The position numbers and the translations under genes are program-made. Of a DNA stretch of 48,803 nt, positions 1 to 8,064 are shown in pieces (position 1 is the stretch's first letter; each line of letters starts with the position of its first letter). Source of the DNA: Bradymonadales bacterium (GTDB lineage: Bacteria > Myxococcota_A > Bradymonadia > JAFGEP01); NCBI GenBank assembly GCA_016931535.1, contig JAFGEP010000042.1:1-48803 (forward strand), in the 5' to 3' direction. The notes beneath the pieces are model-generated. The model saw only the letters and a program-made list of their open reading frames with translations. It did not search any database and had not been told where the DNA came from.

Positions 1-47
1 AGGTCGTTGAAGGTGCAGCCGCGGATCTGTACGGGAAAGGTCGCCAT
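1..47 (-). CDS. N-terminus of an unidentified protein cut by the window edge
   Basis: An ATG at 47 reading leftwards opens a frame beginning MATFPVQIRGCTFNDL that stays open to the window edge. A Shine-Dalgarno-like GAGGG lies 8 nt upstream of the ATG (minus-strand sense). Only 15 complete codons are visible, so no family can be named. The start and its ribosome binding site are the only support. From 48 to 130 there is no other recognisable feature, and the repeat array starts just beyond. Confidence 0.35.
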   Translation of the reverse strand, partial: MATFPVQIRGCTFND

Positions 48-130
48 CGCGATATCCCTCGATTCGAGGTGGAGCTGCCGGATACTACCCCGCCTTGTAC
101 CGAAACTCGACCACGTCATCGCGGTCTCTC

Positions 131-229
131 AATAATATGTCAATCGACGACCTGACCCCTGATCACTCATGTCAATCGACGACCTGACCCCTGATCATGA
201 CCCAATCGACGACTTTACCCCTGATCACT
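131..229 (+). repeat. Three tandem copies of the element end CAATCGACGACCTGACCCCT
   Basis: The 20-bp motif CAATCGACGACCTGACCCCT occurs at 141-160 and 173-192, and with two mismatches at 203-222, giving a 30-32 bp period. Each copy is followed by TGATCA. The first copy is preceded by AATAATATGT, the same flank found at the right end of the element at 7843-8039. This looks like a stack of right ends of the repeat family that recurs in this window, just upstream of the patatin gene. Confidence 0.75.
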
Positions 230-314
230 TTGACGGAAATCTCTGGTATTGTTGGTGGGTTGTCGTCACCCTGGGTTTGTCTTTATTCATTCCCACCGAC
301 GATAGGAGAGAACA

Positions 315-1184
315 ATGGGTGCGGAGGTAGGGAAAGAAACCCGGGCTCTCGTTGTCGAAGGTGGAGGTATGCGGGGGGTGTTCTCCGCTGGGATTCTCGA
401 CGTCTTCCTCGAAGAAGGGTTTGATCCCTTTGAGATGGCTCTGGGGACCTCTTCGGGCGCGTGTAACCTGGCGAGCTTTTTCGCCCGTCAGCACGAGCGG
501 AACATTCGCTGCTACCGCGACATCATGTCTCGTCCCACGACGGTCAGTTTCTGGCGTTACGTTCGCGGGGGGCACTTGATGGACCTGGACTGGCTCTGGG
601 ATCGAATGGAGGAGGAGGAACCCCTGGATCAAGAAGCAGTGGATGCGCATCCGGCTCGGTATATATCCGTCGCCACCTGTGCCCTCACCGGTAAGCCGAT
701 CTATCTCGAGCCTTCTGCTCCCGATATCATGCGGTGCTTGAAGGGCTCATGCGCCCTCCCCCTGTTCTACCGCGGTCCCGTCCGTTGGGGGGAGTACCAG
801 ATGTTCGATGGAGGAAGTTCCGATCCTATTCCCGTTCGTAAGGCCTACGAAATGGGTGCGAGACGTATCCTGGTACTTCGCTCTCGCCCATCCGACACCG
901 TGAAGACGATGACCGTCGTTCGCAGGGTTGAATCGCTGATCATGACGCGCAGACATCCCGCACTGGCTCGAGCGATGAGGACGACAGCCGTCAGCGCCTA
1001 CAAGGAAGCCGTCACCATGGCACAGGACCCCCCGGATGGTTGCGTAGTCGTACAGTTGGCTCCACCCTCCGAACTGCGAACACCGCTTTACACACGGGAT
1101 ATCGATTGTCTCCAAGCCGACTATGAGATGGGCCGACAGTTGGCGAAGCAATCGCTCCCAAAGCTGCAGGAGCAGTTCGGGTGA
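315..1184 (+). CDS. Patatin-like phospholipase (YjjU-type)
   Basis: This 289-residue protein is a predicted cytosolic lipid acyl hydrolase using a Ser-Asp dyad. The oxyanion-hole motif GGGMRG is at residues 16-21, the nucleophile elbow GTSSG (GxSxG, Ser46) at 44-48 and the DGG motif with the catalytic Asp at 165-167, all in the family's order and spacing. There is no signal peptide. The start has a good ribosome binding site (AGGAGAG) 5-6 nt upstream. Length is normal for small bacterial patatins. The gene stands alone, between the tandem repeat array at 131-229 and an inverted copy of the same motif at 1195-1214. Its substrate is not readable from sequence. Confidence 0.9.
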   Translation: MGAEVGKETRALVVEGGGMRGVFSAGILDVFLEEGFDPFEMALGTSSGACNLASFFARQHERNIRCYRDIMSRPTTVSFWRYVRGGHLMDLDWLWDRMEEEEPLDQEAVDAHPARYISVATCALTGKPIYLEPSAPDIMRCLKGSCALPLFYRGPVRWGEYQMFDGGSSDPIPVRKAYEMGARRILVLRSRPSDTVKTMTVVRRVESLIMTRRHPALARAMRTTAVSAYKEAVTMAQDPPDGCVVVQLAPPSELRTPLYTRDIDCLQADYEMGRQLAKQSLPKLQEQFG

Positions 1185-1194
1185 GTCATGAGTC

Positions 1195-1611
1195 AGCGGT
1201 CAAGTCGTCGATTGACATATTATCGAGGAACTGGCAGCTCTAACAAATGGTCAGACCCCTCCGATTTATCGAGGGCTGCAGTGCCTGCGCATCGGCGACG
1301 TTCTCGAATTGCTCGGCCTATCGTTCGGCGACCACGCGGTGGACTTCGACAACTTCGTGCACGAGGCGGTCGACGCGGCTCTCGATGCGAGATTGCGGGC
1401 GCAGAGTTGGTTGCCCATCCTGGGAATCGAGCCCTTCGTCGAGGAATGCCGAAATCGAGGCAGAGCGATTTCGCGTCCAACCGGGTACCATCGCCGACCT
1501 GGCTCGCCGCGCGAGGGAGCTCACTCGCACGGACGATACGGCGGCCGCTTGCCAGAGAGAATTAGAGAAGAGGCTGGTCGAGATAATCCATCAATCGACG
1601 ACCTGACCCCT
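1195..1611. mobile_element. MITE-like element, larger copy (417 bp), non-autonomous
   Basis: The left end AGCGGTCAAGTCGTCGATTG (1195-1214) is an imperfect inverted copy of the right end CAATCGACGACCTGACCCCT (1592-1611). The right-hand 130 bp (1473-1611) matches the reverse complement of the left part of the 7843-8039 element, apart from an insertion of about 45 bp at 1501-1548. The interior (about 1270-1450) has a protein-like frame, with stretches such as GDVLELLGLSFGDHAVDFDN, but no complete gene and no recognisable transposase. I read it as an internally deleted or hitch-hiking copy of a short inverted-repeat element. The mobilising enzyme is not in the window. Confidence 0.55.
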
Positions 1612-1620
1612 GATCAATCG

Positions 1621-2598
1621 ATGCTCTTTACCGCCCTGGTCTGGTGTATCAGTGCTTGCAGCGTTCCGGACACCGGTACCGGAGCGGTGGACAGCGACTT
1701 CGATGTTCGGGACGATCGGCTCGCAGAGGTTGGACTGGATGCAGCCGATCTCGAAGTCGATGCCGCCGACGAGGCGGTCGGCCAGGATGAAGGTTCCGAA
1801 TGGGATATCCAAGACGTGGAGGCTACCGAGGATCTTCAGGAATCCGATCGGATCGACGAGGAGCCGATCGAGATCGGTACGAGCGCCATCGAATGGGTCC
1901 CCATTTTCGGCGGGACCTTTCTGATGGGAGACGACAAGGATCAATGGGACATGAACGAACCGGTTCACCTTGTGACCGTACCGACCTTCGAGCTAGCTCG
2001 CACCGAGGTCACCGTGTCCCAGTATCGAGCGTGCGTAGATGCCGATGTCTGCTCCGAACCCAGGACGGGTGAAGCCTGCAACTGGGGTGTCCGAGACCGG
2101 GAGAACCACCCGGTCAACTGCATCGACTGGTTCCAGGCACGCGAGTTCAGCCAGTGGAGTGGCGGGCGTCTGCCGACCGAGGCGGAATGGGAATATGCGG
2201 CCAAGAGTGGAGGCCAGGACATCGACTACCCCTGGGGGAACGAACCGTTGACCTGCCAGCACGCGGTCGTGAGCCGCGACGACTCGAACGCGGAATGCGG
2301 AGTGACCGGCACCGACGCGGTCTGCAGTCGGACTCAGGGCAACAGCGAGCAGGGCTTGTGCGATCTGGCGGGCAACGTCTGGGAATGGCTCGAGGACGCT
2401 TGGCACGTCGACTACCAAGGGGCGCCTACGGATGGCAGCGCCTGGATGGCTGGCCCTGCAGTATCGATGAGGGCAATCCGCAGTGGCTGCTGGGCCACCG
2501 CTGCTCCGGACTACGCGCGGATCGAGTTCCGGGCGGGTGCCGAGGAGAGCTATTACTTCGACTTCGTGGGGTTCCGACCTGCCCGATCGGTGCCCTGA
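1621..2598 (+). CDS. SUMF1/FGE-domain lipoprotein with a 5' end rewritten by a repeat
   Basis: The 325-residue product has a lipobox-like start (MLFTALVWCISAC, Cys13) followed by an acidic Asp/Glu-rich linker to about residue 85. The rest is a formylglycine-generating-enzyme (SUMF1) fold, recognised by FGGTFLMG, RTEVTVSQYRACV, NHPVNCIDWFQA, RLPTEAEWEYAA, GNVWEWLED and the closing VGFRPAR. In this type of lipoprotein the fold is usually not a true sulfatase-activating enzyme, so function is uncertain. The start was placed at 1621 because upstream in-frame codons translate the repeat element. The ATG lies 9 nt after the element's terminal motif with no Shine-Dalgarno sequence, and the signal peptide lacks its usual basic N-region. 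The original start was probably lost. Confidence 0.82.
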   Translation: MLFTALVWCISACSVPDTGTGAVDSDFDVRDDRLAEVGLDAADLEVDAADEAVGQDEGSEWDIQDVEATEDLQESDRIDEEPIEIGTSAIEWVPIFGGTFLMGDDKDQWDMNEPVHLVTVPTFELARTEVTVSQYRACVDADVCSEPRTGEACNWGVRDRENHPVNCIDWFQAREFSQWSGGRLPTEAEWEYAAKSGGQDIDYPWGNEPLTCQHAVVSRDDSNAECGVTGTDAVCSRTQGNSEQGLCDLAGNVWEWLEDAWHVDYQGAPTDGSAWMAGPAVSMRAIRSGCWATAAPDYARIEFRAGAEESYYFDFVGFRPARSVP

Positions 2599-2696
2599 TC
2601 CTTATCGTCTTGACCACAGGGCCTGGATATCAGCATTGCAGTACCCCCCCGCCCACAGTATCGACGTCGACGACGGTCTGAGTGATCGCACCCGGT

Positions 2697-2725
2697 TTGA
2701 CGGGGTGTTCGGACGTTTCTATACT
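2697..2725 (+). promoter_or_regulatory. Sigma-70-type promoter upstream of the 654-residue lipoprotein gene
   Basis: TTGACG (2697-2702) and TATACT (2720-2725) are separated by exactly 17 nt in the 310-bp gap between two plus-strand genes. Transcription would start near 2732, giving a leader of about 180 nt before the ATG at 2912. No riboswitch-like structure is recognised in that leader. Confidence 0.45.
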
Positions 2726-2911
2726 GCTGGCGCTATTCTGTTCATGAAGGATACTCCCGTTGGCACTCAGGGACCTGCAACCAGGCTGCGTTCGTATGGC
2801 ACGAGCCGACGAGGTCGATCTGGTCACGAATAGGCACGTCCAGTCCGAGAGGAGTCGGGCTCGAGGCTGTGGTGGATTCAAGAGGTCTTTGCGAAATCGG
2901 AGGTACAACCG

Positions 2912-4876
2912 ATGAATGACGCTTCGAGGAACGAGATGATGCCACACCAGCGACGGGTGTGCTGGGGACCGGTCGTCTGTGTGGTGACGGGATTGCTGGC
3001 CTTGTCCTGCTCCGGCGATCCGACGGCCCGAGTCGAAGGGCGACTGGCCGCCGCCTGCGCCGAGACCGCGCAGACCAGCCAGCCGTTGACCGCGGAGGCC
3101 GGAAATGCCGCGTACCGTGTAGCCCATCAGGCGCTGACGGATTCTGCAGAAACCTCGCTCACCGGGCTCTCGGTCGAGCTGGTGCTGGTCAACGAGGGGC
3201 CTGCGCCCGACTACGTGACCACCGACGTCGAGACGATCGACACCGTGGTCCCCGATGAGGCAGGGCGCTTCGTCTTCGCCGAGGTCCCTGTGCAGGAGAT
3301 CTCAGGGGATGAGCTCGAAGATGGTGTTGTCGCGCAATACTACCATGTCCGCATCGACCAGGAGCCCGGTGCGCTCATCGAGTACGGTGCCTATGGCATC
3401 CTGGGCGGCGTGGAAGAGGGGGAGACCTTGTTGCTCTCGCTTCCCCTGGTCACCCGTATCCTTCTCCCCCTGTGGCCCGAGCCCGACCCGGACCTTACTG
3501 AGTGGGACTCTGCGGTGGAGCTCGCCGCCGACAATGAGAACGGCACCGTGATCTACTTCAACCCAGACCTCGGCATCGGCATCTACAACCCCAGCACCTC
3601 GATCGTCGATACGTTGAGGATGGAGAGCCTGCTGGATTACCATTGCGGCGACCTGGGCTGCGCTGAGAACGAAATGTTGTTCCTCGAGGAGACGGGACAG
3701 GTTCTCCTCGCAAGGTACCACCCCCAGATCGAAAGTCCTTCCCGGTACATCCTCGTCGATCTCGATATCTTCACCGATGACGCCGTCTCCGAAGCGCTCG
3801 ACCTGGACGATGCGGACACGGCCCAGGCACTCGAAGGCCGTGTCACGGTCATGGATGTGCCGGTACAGGACTCCCTGGCCTGCGAACCGGTGCTGCACGA
3901 TTTCTATCACGGAGCGCTACGGCCGACGCCGGTCGTGACCGCCGACAGGAGTCGGCTGTTTTGGGCTCTGGCCAACAGGGTCGACGTCTTCGATCTCGAA
4001 GAGCGAGCCTTCGTCGAGACCTGGTGGTGTGATGGCGCCATCCTCGGCGGCTACAACGCTCACAGCGGACACCTGTATCTCGACATTACCAACGGGGATT
4101 CCGCCAACCCGAGGGCCACGCTACGGGTGGTCGAGGCGGACACTGGGGAGCTCGTCAACGACCTGGACCTCGGGGCGCAGTATCTCATCGGGCTCGCCGT
4201 AGTGGACTTCTCGGACTACCCGCGCGCCATCGTCTCCTACGTCGCTAACACCGATCCCATCCAGCATCGGATCGCGGTCATCGGCACCGACGGCACCGTG
4301 GAGAGCGACCATCTGGGTGGCGAGTACCTGGGCTTTCTCGACCGCTACTTCGACGAAGCCTACGACTGGGGTGGGTGCACCCAGGAGTGGTGCGACGTGA
4401 TCGATTCCTCCCCGTTGGGTGAATGCCCTCCCATCGACATCTTCCCCACCCTCGACATGCTGCAGAACGTCCAGAACACCAGCATGTTCTTCGACCCGGT
4501 GAATGACCAGCTCGTCACTAATGAATGGGTGTTCCAGCTTCGCGACGATGACCTGTTCTACCCGACGCCCCACTTCTTCTGCGGGCACTTCGGCATCCCC
4601 TGGATGTGCAAGATTGGCCAGAAATACTACGACCCGTTTCGCAGGGTCGCTCTGTCGCGAAGGAACAATGATTCGCGGATCACCTGCATCATCTACCTCG
4701 ACGCCTCGGACCTCGCGGTGCCGGTCGAGCTCGACGCCGCACCCGGCGAGTTGGAAGATTTCATCACGCACTCGTCATTGGGGGTCGGCTTGTTGGCCAC
4801 GATCAATTCCTTGACCGTCATCCACTTTCGCAACCCGGACGCGGTGACCATGCCGGCGGTGCGCGATCTGCGTTGA
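2912..4876 (+). CDS. Lipoprotein of unknown function, possibly beta-propeller-like
   Basis: The protein has 654 residues with a long n-region and a hydrophobic segment ending in the lipobox LALSC (about residues 29-33), so a lipid-anchored envelope protein is predicted. Residues 60-180 look like a carboxypeptidase-regulatory/beta-sandwich domain. The remainder has repeated beta-rich stretches (for example RLFWALANRVDVFDLEERAF, GHLYLDI) that suggest a propeller. No enzyme motif is recognised. The start has a strong GGAGG 9 nt upstream and the proposed promoter is 190 nt upstream. It is strongly acidic, like the SUMF1 lipoprotein before it. The two may be co-functional, but nothing proves it. 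Confidence 0.82.
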   Translation: MNDASRNEMMPHQRRVCWGPVVCVVTGLLALSCSGDPTARVEGRLAAACAETAQTSQPLTAEAGNAAYRVAHQALTDSAETSLTGLSVELVLVNEGPAPDYVTTDVETIDTVVPDEAGRFVFAEVPVQEISGDELEDGVVAQYYHVRIDQEPGALIEYGAYGILGGVEEGETLLLSLPLVTRILLPLWPEPDPDLTEWDSAVELAADNENGTVIYFNPDLGIGIYNPSTSIVDTLRMESLLDYHCGDLGCAENEMLFLEETGQVLLARYHPQIESPSRYILVDLDIFTDDAVSEALDLDDADTAQALEGRVTVMDVPVQDSLACEPVLHDFYHGALRPTPVVTADRSRLFWALANRVDVFDLEERAFVETWWCDGAILGGYNAHSGHLYLDITNGDSANPRATLRVVEADTGELVNDLDLGAQYLIGLAVVDFSDYPRAIVSYVANTDPIQHRIAVIGTDGTVESDHLGGEYLGFLDRYFDEAYDWGGCTQEWCDVIDSSPLGECPPIDIFPTLDMLQNVQNTSMFFDPVNDQLVTNEWVFQLRDDDLFYPTPHFFCGHFGIPWMCKIGQKYYDPFRRVALSRRNNDSRITCIIYLDASDLAVPVELDAAPGELEDFITHSSLGVGLLATINSLTVIHFRNPDAVTMPAVRDLR

Positions 4877-4960
4877 ACCGTTTGGATCTCCCAGCCCGGC
4901 TCGGCAACTGCCCCCTCCATGCAGGACCTCACTCACCGAGTTGACACGGCATCCGTGCGG

Positions 4961-5047
4961 TCTGACCCCTGACCCCCTTTTGACCCCTGTCCCCTCCTGT
5001 CCCCTCCCTGTCCCCTCTCCTGTCCCCCTTTGACCCTTGTCCCCTCT
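4961..5047. repeat. Degenerate tandem TGACCCCT/TGTCCCCT repeats
   Basis: About 87 bp are built from ten or so short units of TGACCCCT and TGTCCCCT separated by C/T-rich spacers. The array sits between the ends of the convergent lipoprotein gene and arsR (arsR ends at 5063). A shorter version (CTGACCCCTGACCTTGACCCCTG) follows the right end of the element at 8039, which links the two repeat types. No protein is encoded on either strand that looks real. Confidence 0.6.
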
Positions 5048-5062
5048 CGAAGACACACCAGG

Positions 5063-5455
5063 TCATGGACGGCCACCTCCCGCGCGGCCCCGAGCAGCGA
5101 GTGGCTTGCAGGCCGTACAGTCTTTGGCCCTGCTCTTGCGCCAGGTCTCGAGCGCATCGAGCAGCTCGGCGGGGATATGCTGCGGCAGCAACTCGCGCAG
5201 GCTGGACAGAACGGCCGACAGCAACACTCCGGGATTCTCGGCGATGCGGAAGTAGACCCAAACGGCCTCGCGGCGATCCTGCAGGAGGCCGGCGTTGACC
5301 AGGTAGTGCAGGTGCCGCGACGCCTTCGATTGCGTCACGCCGAGGACCTCGACGAAGTCGCAGACGCACAGCTCTCCCTCGCGGAGCAGGAGTCCGAGCA
5401 TGGAGAGTCGCGTCTCATCGGAGAGGGCCTTGAAGACCGCGGCCAACGTGCGCAT
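5063..5455 (-). CDS. arsR: ArsR-family arsenic-responsive repressor
   Basis: This 130-residue winged-helix repressor has the metalloid-sensing motif ELCVCDF at about residues 28-34, with its two cysteines in the helix that precedes the DNA-reading helix (VTQSKASRHLHYL, 41-53). That is the classical As(III)/Sb(III) sensor arrangement. A second C-terminal pair (DCTAC, near residue 117) may also contribute to binding. It is divergent from arsM with a 75-bp gap holding a perfect inverted repeat, so it most likely represses both genes and is released by arsenite. The C-terminal tail runs up to the C/T-rich tandem repeats and is probably non-conserved. Confidence 0.93.
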   Translation of the reverse strand: MRTLAAVFKALSDETRLSMLGLLLREGELCVCDFVEVLGVTQSKASRHLHYLVNAGLLQDRREAVWVYFRIAENPGVLLSAVLSSLRELLPQHIPAELLDALETWRKSRAKDCTACKPLAARGRAGGGRP

Positions 5456-5476
5456 GGGTCACCTCGCCTGTTTTCC

Positions 5477-5508
5477 TTGCATATACTCGGTTAAACGGTT
5501 ATATGCAA
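5477..5508. promoter_or_regulatory. Palindromic divergent arsR/arsM promoter-operator
   Basis: TTGCATATA (5477-5485) and TATATGCAA (5500-5508) form a perfect 9-bp inverted repeat with a 14-nt centre. On the plus strand TTGCAT (5477-5482) and TATATG (5500-5505) are 17 nt apart. By symmetry the minus strand has the same pair with 17-nt spacing. Each half-site can therefore act as -35 for one direction and -10 for the other. Predicted start sites near 5512 (+) and 5473 (-) give leaders of about 18 nt, each with room for the visible ribosome binding site. ArsR binding here would block both directions. Confidence 0.65.
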
Positions 5509-5530
5509 GATAGTTTCAAGGAGGTCGCAC

Positions 5531-6388
5531 ATGGACGATTCCAACAACCATCATGATGACACACGCAAGAGCGTGTCCGAGGACTACGCGAGGGCGGTGA
5601 CAAGCCCGTCGTCGAGCTGCTGCTGCTGCTCGCCGATCCCCAAGGGCGTGGCGGCCAAGCTCTCCGGCTACACTGACGACGAGGTCGCTGCCCTGCCGGC
5701 CGAAGCTGTCGTCAACTCCTTCGGCTGCGGCAACCCGCTCGCGTTCTCGGAGGTGCAGCCCGGAGACGTGGTGCTCGACCTGGGCTCAGGGGCGGGCATC
5801 GACCTTTTGCTCGCGGCCGATAAGGTCGGCACCACGGGCAAGGTCATCGGCGTGGACATGACCGACGCCATGCTCGAGAAAGCCCGCGAGAACATCGCAG
5901 CCACAGAACTCACCAACGTCGAGGTCAAGAAGGGGATCATCGAGGACTTGCCCGTCGAGACTGGCAGCATCGACTGGGTGATCTCGAACTGCGTGATCAA
6001 CCTCTCCCCTGAAAAGCCTCGGGTCTTCACCGAGATCGCTCGCGTGCTCAAGCCAGGCGGCAGGATGCTGGTCTCGGACATCGTGGCGGAGGACCTGCCA
6101 CCAGAGATCGCCAGCAACCGACATCTCTATTCGTCGTGCCTGGCCGGTGCGATCGGGGAGGATGCCTACCTCGATGGCCTCCGCAAGGCCGGCCTCACCG
6201 ACGTCGAGGTGAAGGACCGCATCGTCTATGACACCGCGCAGATCGAGGCCTTCATCGGCTCCGAGATGCAGGAGGCCGGGACCGGCTGCTGCGGCGGAGG
6301 CCCGGCCGTCGAGCTCGCCAAGAGGTGGGCTCCCCGCCTGCAGGGCAAGATCGCCAGTGTGAAGGTGGCCGCCCGCAAGCCGACTTGA
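5531..6388 (+). CDS. arsM: Arsenite S-adenosylmethionine methyltransferase ArsM
   Basis: The 285-residue cytosolic enzyme methylates As(III) with SAM to mono-, di- and trimethyl arsenicals. The SAM-binding motif is VLDLGSGAGID (81-91), with the acidic loop GVDMTDAMLEKA (107-118). The conserved cysteines are visible: Cys66 in NSFGCGNPLAF, Cys203 in SSCLAGAI and Cys253/254 in GTGCCGGG, matching the three As-binding positions of the family. A SCCCCS cluster at residues 29-34 is an extra N-terminal metalloid-binding patch seen in many bacterial ArsM. The start has AAGGAGG 6 nt upstream. The gene is controlled by the shared arsR operator. There is no arsB, acr3 or arsC in the window, so methylation may be the main detoxification route at this locus. 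Confidence 0.95.
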   Translation: MDDSNNHHDDTRKSVSEDYARAVTSPSSSCCCCSPIPKGVAAKLSGYTDDEVAALPAEAVVNSFGCGNPLAFSEVQPGDVVLDLGSGAGIDLLLAADKVGTTGKVIGVDMTDAMLEKARENIAATELTNVEVKKGIIEDLPVETGSIDWVISNCVINLSPEKPRVFTEIARVLKPGGRMLVSDIVAEDLPPEIASNRHLYSSCLAGAIGEDAYLDGLRKAGLTDVEVKDRIVYDTAQIEAFIGSEMQEAGTGCCGGGPAVELAKRWAPRLQGKIASVKVAARKPT

Positions 6389-6425
6389 TCGGATAGGTTC
6401 CTGAGATTTCTTTCTCACCGTCGCT

Positions 6426-6605
6426 TCAGCGCCCGATGTCGTAGGGCCCGGGCTCGATCGTCTTCTCCCAACAGGCAGCGAGCAGTTTGTCGACCTGGCC
6501 TCCGTCCTCGGCTCGCTTTCGGTTGGCACAGATCTGCTCCTTGAGCACCAGCATGGCGCAGACGCTTCCCTCGAGCGTGGAAGGGCAAGTATTGTTGAGG
6601 GACAT
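6426..6605 (-). CDS. Possible small Cys-containing protein, unidentified
   Basis: A 59-residue frame begins MSLNNTCPSTLEGSVC and has four cysteines (7, 16, 26, 45), a mixed-charge helical middle and a soluble composition. It looks protein-like, unlike the alternative longer frame in the same stretch, and earlier TTG or GTG starts are possible. No strong ribosome binding site is seen. It lies convergent to arsM and downstream of the O-methyltransferase gene on the same strand. The remaining gap, 6606-6830, holds nothing I can support. Confidence 0.35.
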   Translation of the reverse strand: MSLNNTCPSTLEGSVCAMLVLKEQICANRKRAEDGGQVDKLLAACWEKTIEPGPYDIGR

Positions 6606-6830
6606 GGGGTGCAACGGCGAAGAGAGATGGTTCTCCAATGCCCCAGTATCTTCGGCACACCAACCAGCGCCTCGCCTGCTTCGAGTACTACACAGCGGCC
6701 GACCCGCGGACCGACCACCCCATGTCGTCCAAGATGCTCGAGTTTCACTGGAGCGGCTCCATCGACGTGGCTTCGAGGAAGACTGCGTGCATCGAGCTAC
6801 TATCGAAGGGAATCGGCTGCAGAGAGTACG

Positions 6831-7817
6831 CTACGCGATCTTCGTCCCGGCGAACATCCATCGGGACGGCCCGAAGTCTGTTCTTGCGATGTCGGACAGC
6901 CCCGCCGCCGCCATCCACCCGCGGATGACCGGTTCCGGGTAGGTGTCCCCGAAGCTCCGCATGTTGATCGCGAAAAGGCAGCTCGAGAGCACCTCCCGTT
7001 GCTCGTCGTCGATGGAAAAGTCCACGATCGCCAACCTCCCGCCCGGTGCGAGCGATCCTGCGGCGCAGTGGATCAGTGCCTGGGCGCCGTCGGGGCGCTC
7101 CTGGTGGATGATCGAGCAGAGGAGAGCGAGGTCGAAGCCCGAGAGCTCGATGCCAGCGCCAAAGTTTGGCTGATGGAAATCTCCCGCCACGAACGAAATG
7201 CGGCCGCCGACCCCGGAGCCGGCGACATTCGCGGGACCGAGCGCGACAACGGGCGGAAGGTCGAGGACGACCGCGTGGAGATCGGCGTTCTGCCTGCACA
7301 GGTGCACGGCGTAGGCGCCGGTGCCGCCACCGATGTCGAGCGCGCGCCGGACGGCACGGAGGTCGAGCGCCCGCGCCACCTCGGGCGCATGGCGAGCGGC
7401 GCCGGCGCGCATCGCGGCGGCGAAGCGCTCGACTCCCTCCGCGCTCCTCTTCCTGGGAGGCATGGTACCCGTCCGGACCCAGCCCTCGATCGTCGCCCCC
7501 CACCCATCGTACAGGTCATGGCTGTGCTCGAGCCCCGCGACCTGGTCGCGTTCGTCGCCCTGGAACCACTCGACGAGCTCCGCTTCGAGGGCATACTCCT
7601 TGCCATGTGCGGTCACGAGGCCCATGGCGCAGAGGGCGCGGACGATCTTGGCGGTCGCGAATGGATCGATGCCGAGGGCTGCAGCGAGCTCCTCCAAAGA
7701 GGCAGGAGCCTTGGCGAGGCGCGAGAAGATGCCGGTCCTCGCCGCCACCGTGAGGACACGATGGCTGGCGAATGCCCAGCGGTAGGAGTCGAGGCGGGCG
7801 AGGGCTCCATCTGCCAT
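6831..7817 (-). CDS. SAM-dependent O-methyltransferase (Methyltransf_2 type)
   Basis: The 328-residue protein has an N-terminal winged-helix dimerisation domain (about 10-95, with ASLEELAAALGIDPFATAKIV) followed by a Rossmann methyltransferase domain. The SAM glycine motif is ALDIGGGTGAYAV (about 163-175), and the FHQPNFGAGIELSGFDLALL stretch precedes the general-base region CSIIHQERP. This is the layout of small-molecule O-methyltransferases acting on phenols or polyketides. The real substrate is unknown. The gene is next to arsM but on the opposite strand, and its 5' end lies 26 bp from the repeat element at 7843-8039, so its native promoter may have been displaced. Confidence 0.9.
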   Translation of the reverse strand: MADGALARLDSYRWAFASHRVLTVAARTGIFSRLAKAPASLEELAAALGIDPFATAKIVRALCAMGLVTAHGKEYALEAELVEWFQGDERDQVAGLEHSHDLYDGWGATIEGWVRTGTMPPRKRSAEGVERFAAAMRAGAARHAPEVARALDLRAVRRALDIGGGTGAYAVHLCRQNADLHAVVLDLPPVVALGPANVAGSGVGGRISFVAGDFHQPNFGAGIELSGFDLALLCSIIHQERPDGAQALIHCAAGSLAPGGRLAIVDFSIDDEQREVLSSCLFAINMRSFGDTYPEPVIRGWMAAAGLSDIARTDFGPSRWMFAGTKIA

Positions 7818-7842
7818 GACATCATCTCCAGCTAAGGAGCTA

Positions 7843-8039
7843 AGGGGTCAGGTCGTCGATTGGGGGATTATCTCAACCAGCCTCTTTTCTAGCTCTCCCT
7901 AACTCTCTCTGGCAAGCCGGGTCGGCGATGGTACCCAGTTGGACGCGTAGTCGCTATGCAATGGCCGTAGCTGGGGCCAGTGTTCGATACTCGCAGTCGC
8001 CGGCTTTCAGATAATATGTCAATCGACGACCTGACCCCT
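7843..8039. mobile_element. MITE-like element, compact copy (197 bp) with perfect 20-bp inverted ends
   Basis: AGGGGTCAGGTCGTCGATTG (7843-7862) and its exact reverse complement (8020-8039) bound a 197-bp segment without a gene. The two subterminal regions differ. The left side reads, in reverse complement, into a segment shared with 1473-1611; the right side (from 7996) is shared over 44 bp with 13880-13923. It therefore has distinct left and right halves, as expected of an internally deleted insertion element. Degenerate TGACCCCTG units follow directly (8036-8057). Confidence 0.65.
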
Positions 8040-8064
8040 GACCTTGACCCCTGTGTCCGGCTTC

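Noticed and set aside
315..1214. Patatin gene as cargo of a composite element
   Set aside because: The flanking copies are in inward-facing order relative to the element's own ends, so the gene lies between two elements rather than within one.
1309..1620. N-terminal extension of the SUMF1 lipoprotein
   Set aside because: It translates the mobile element, including the terminal repeat (SIDDLTPD), so it is not native coding sequence.
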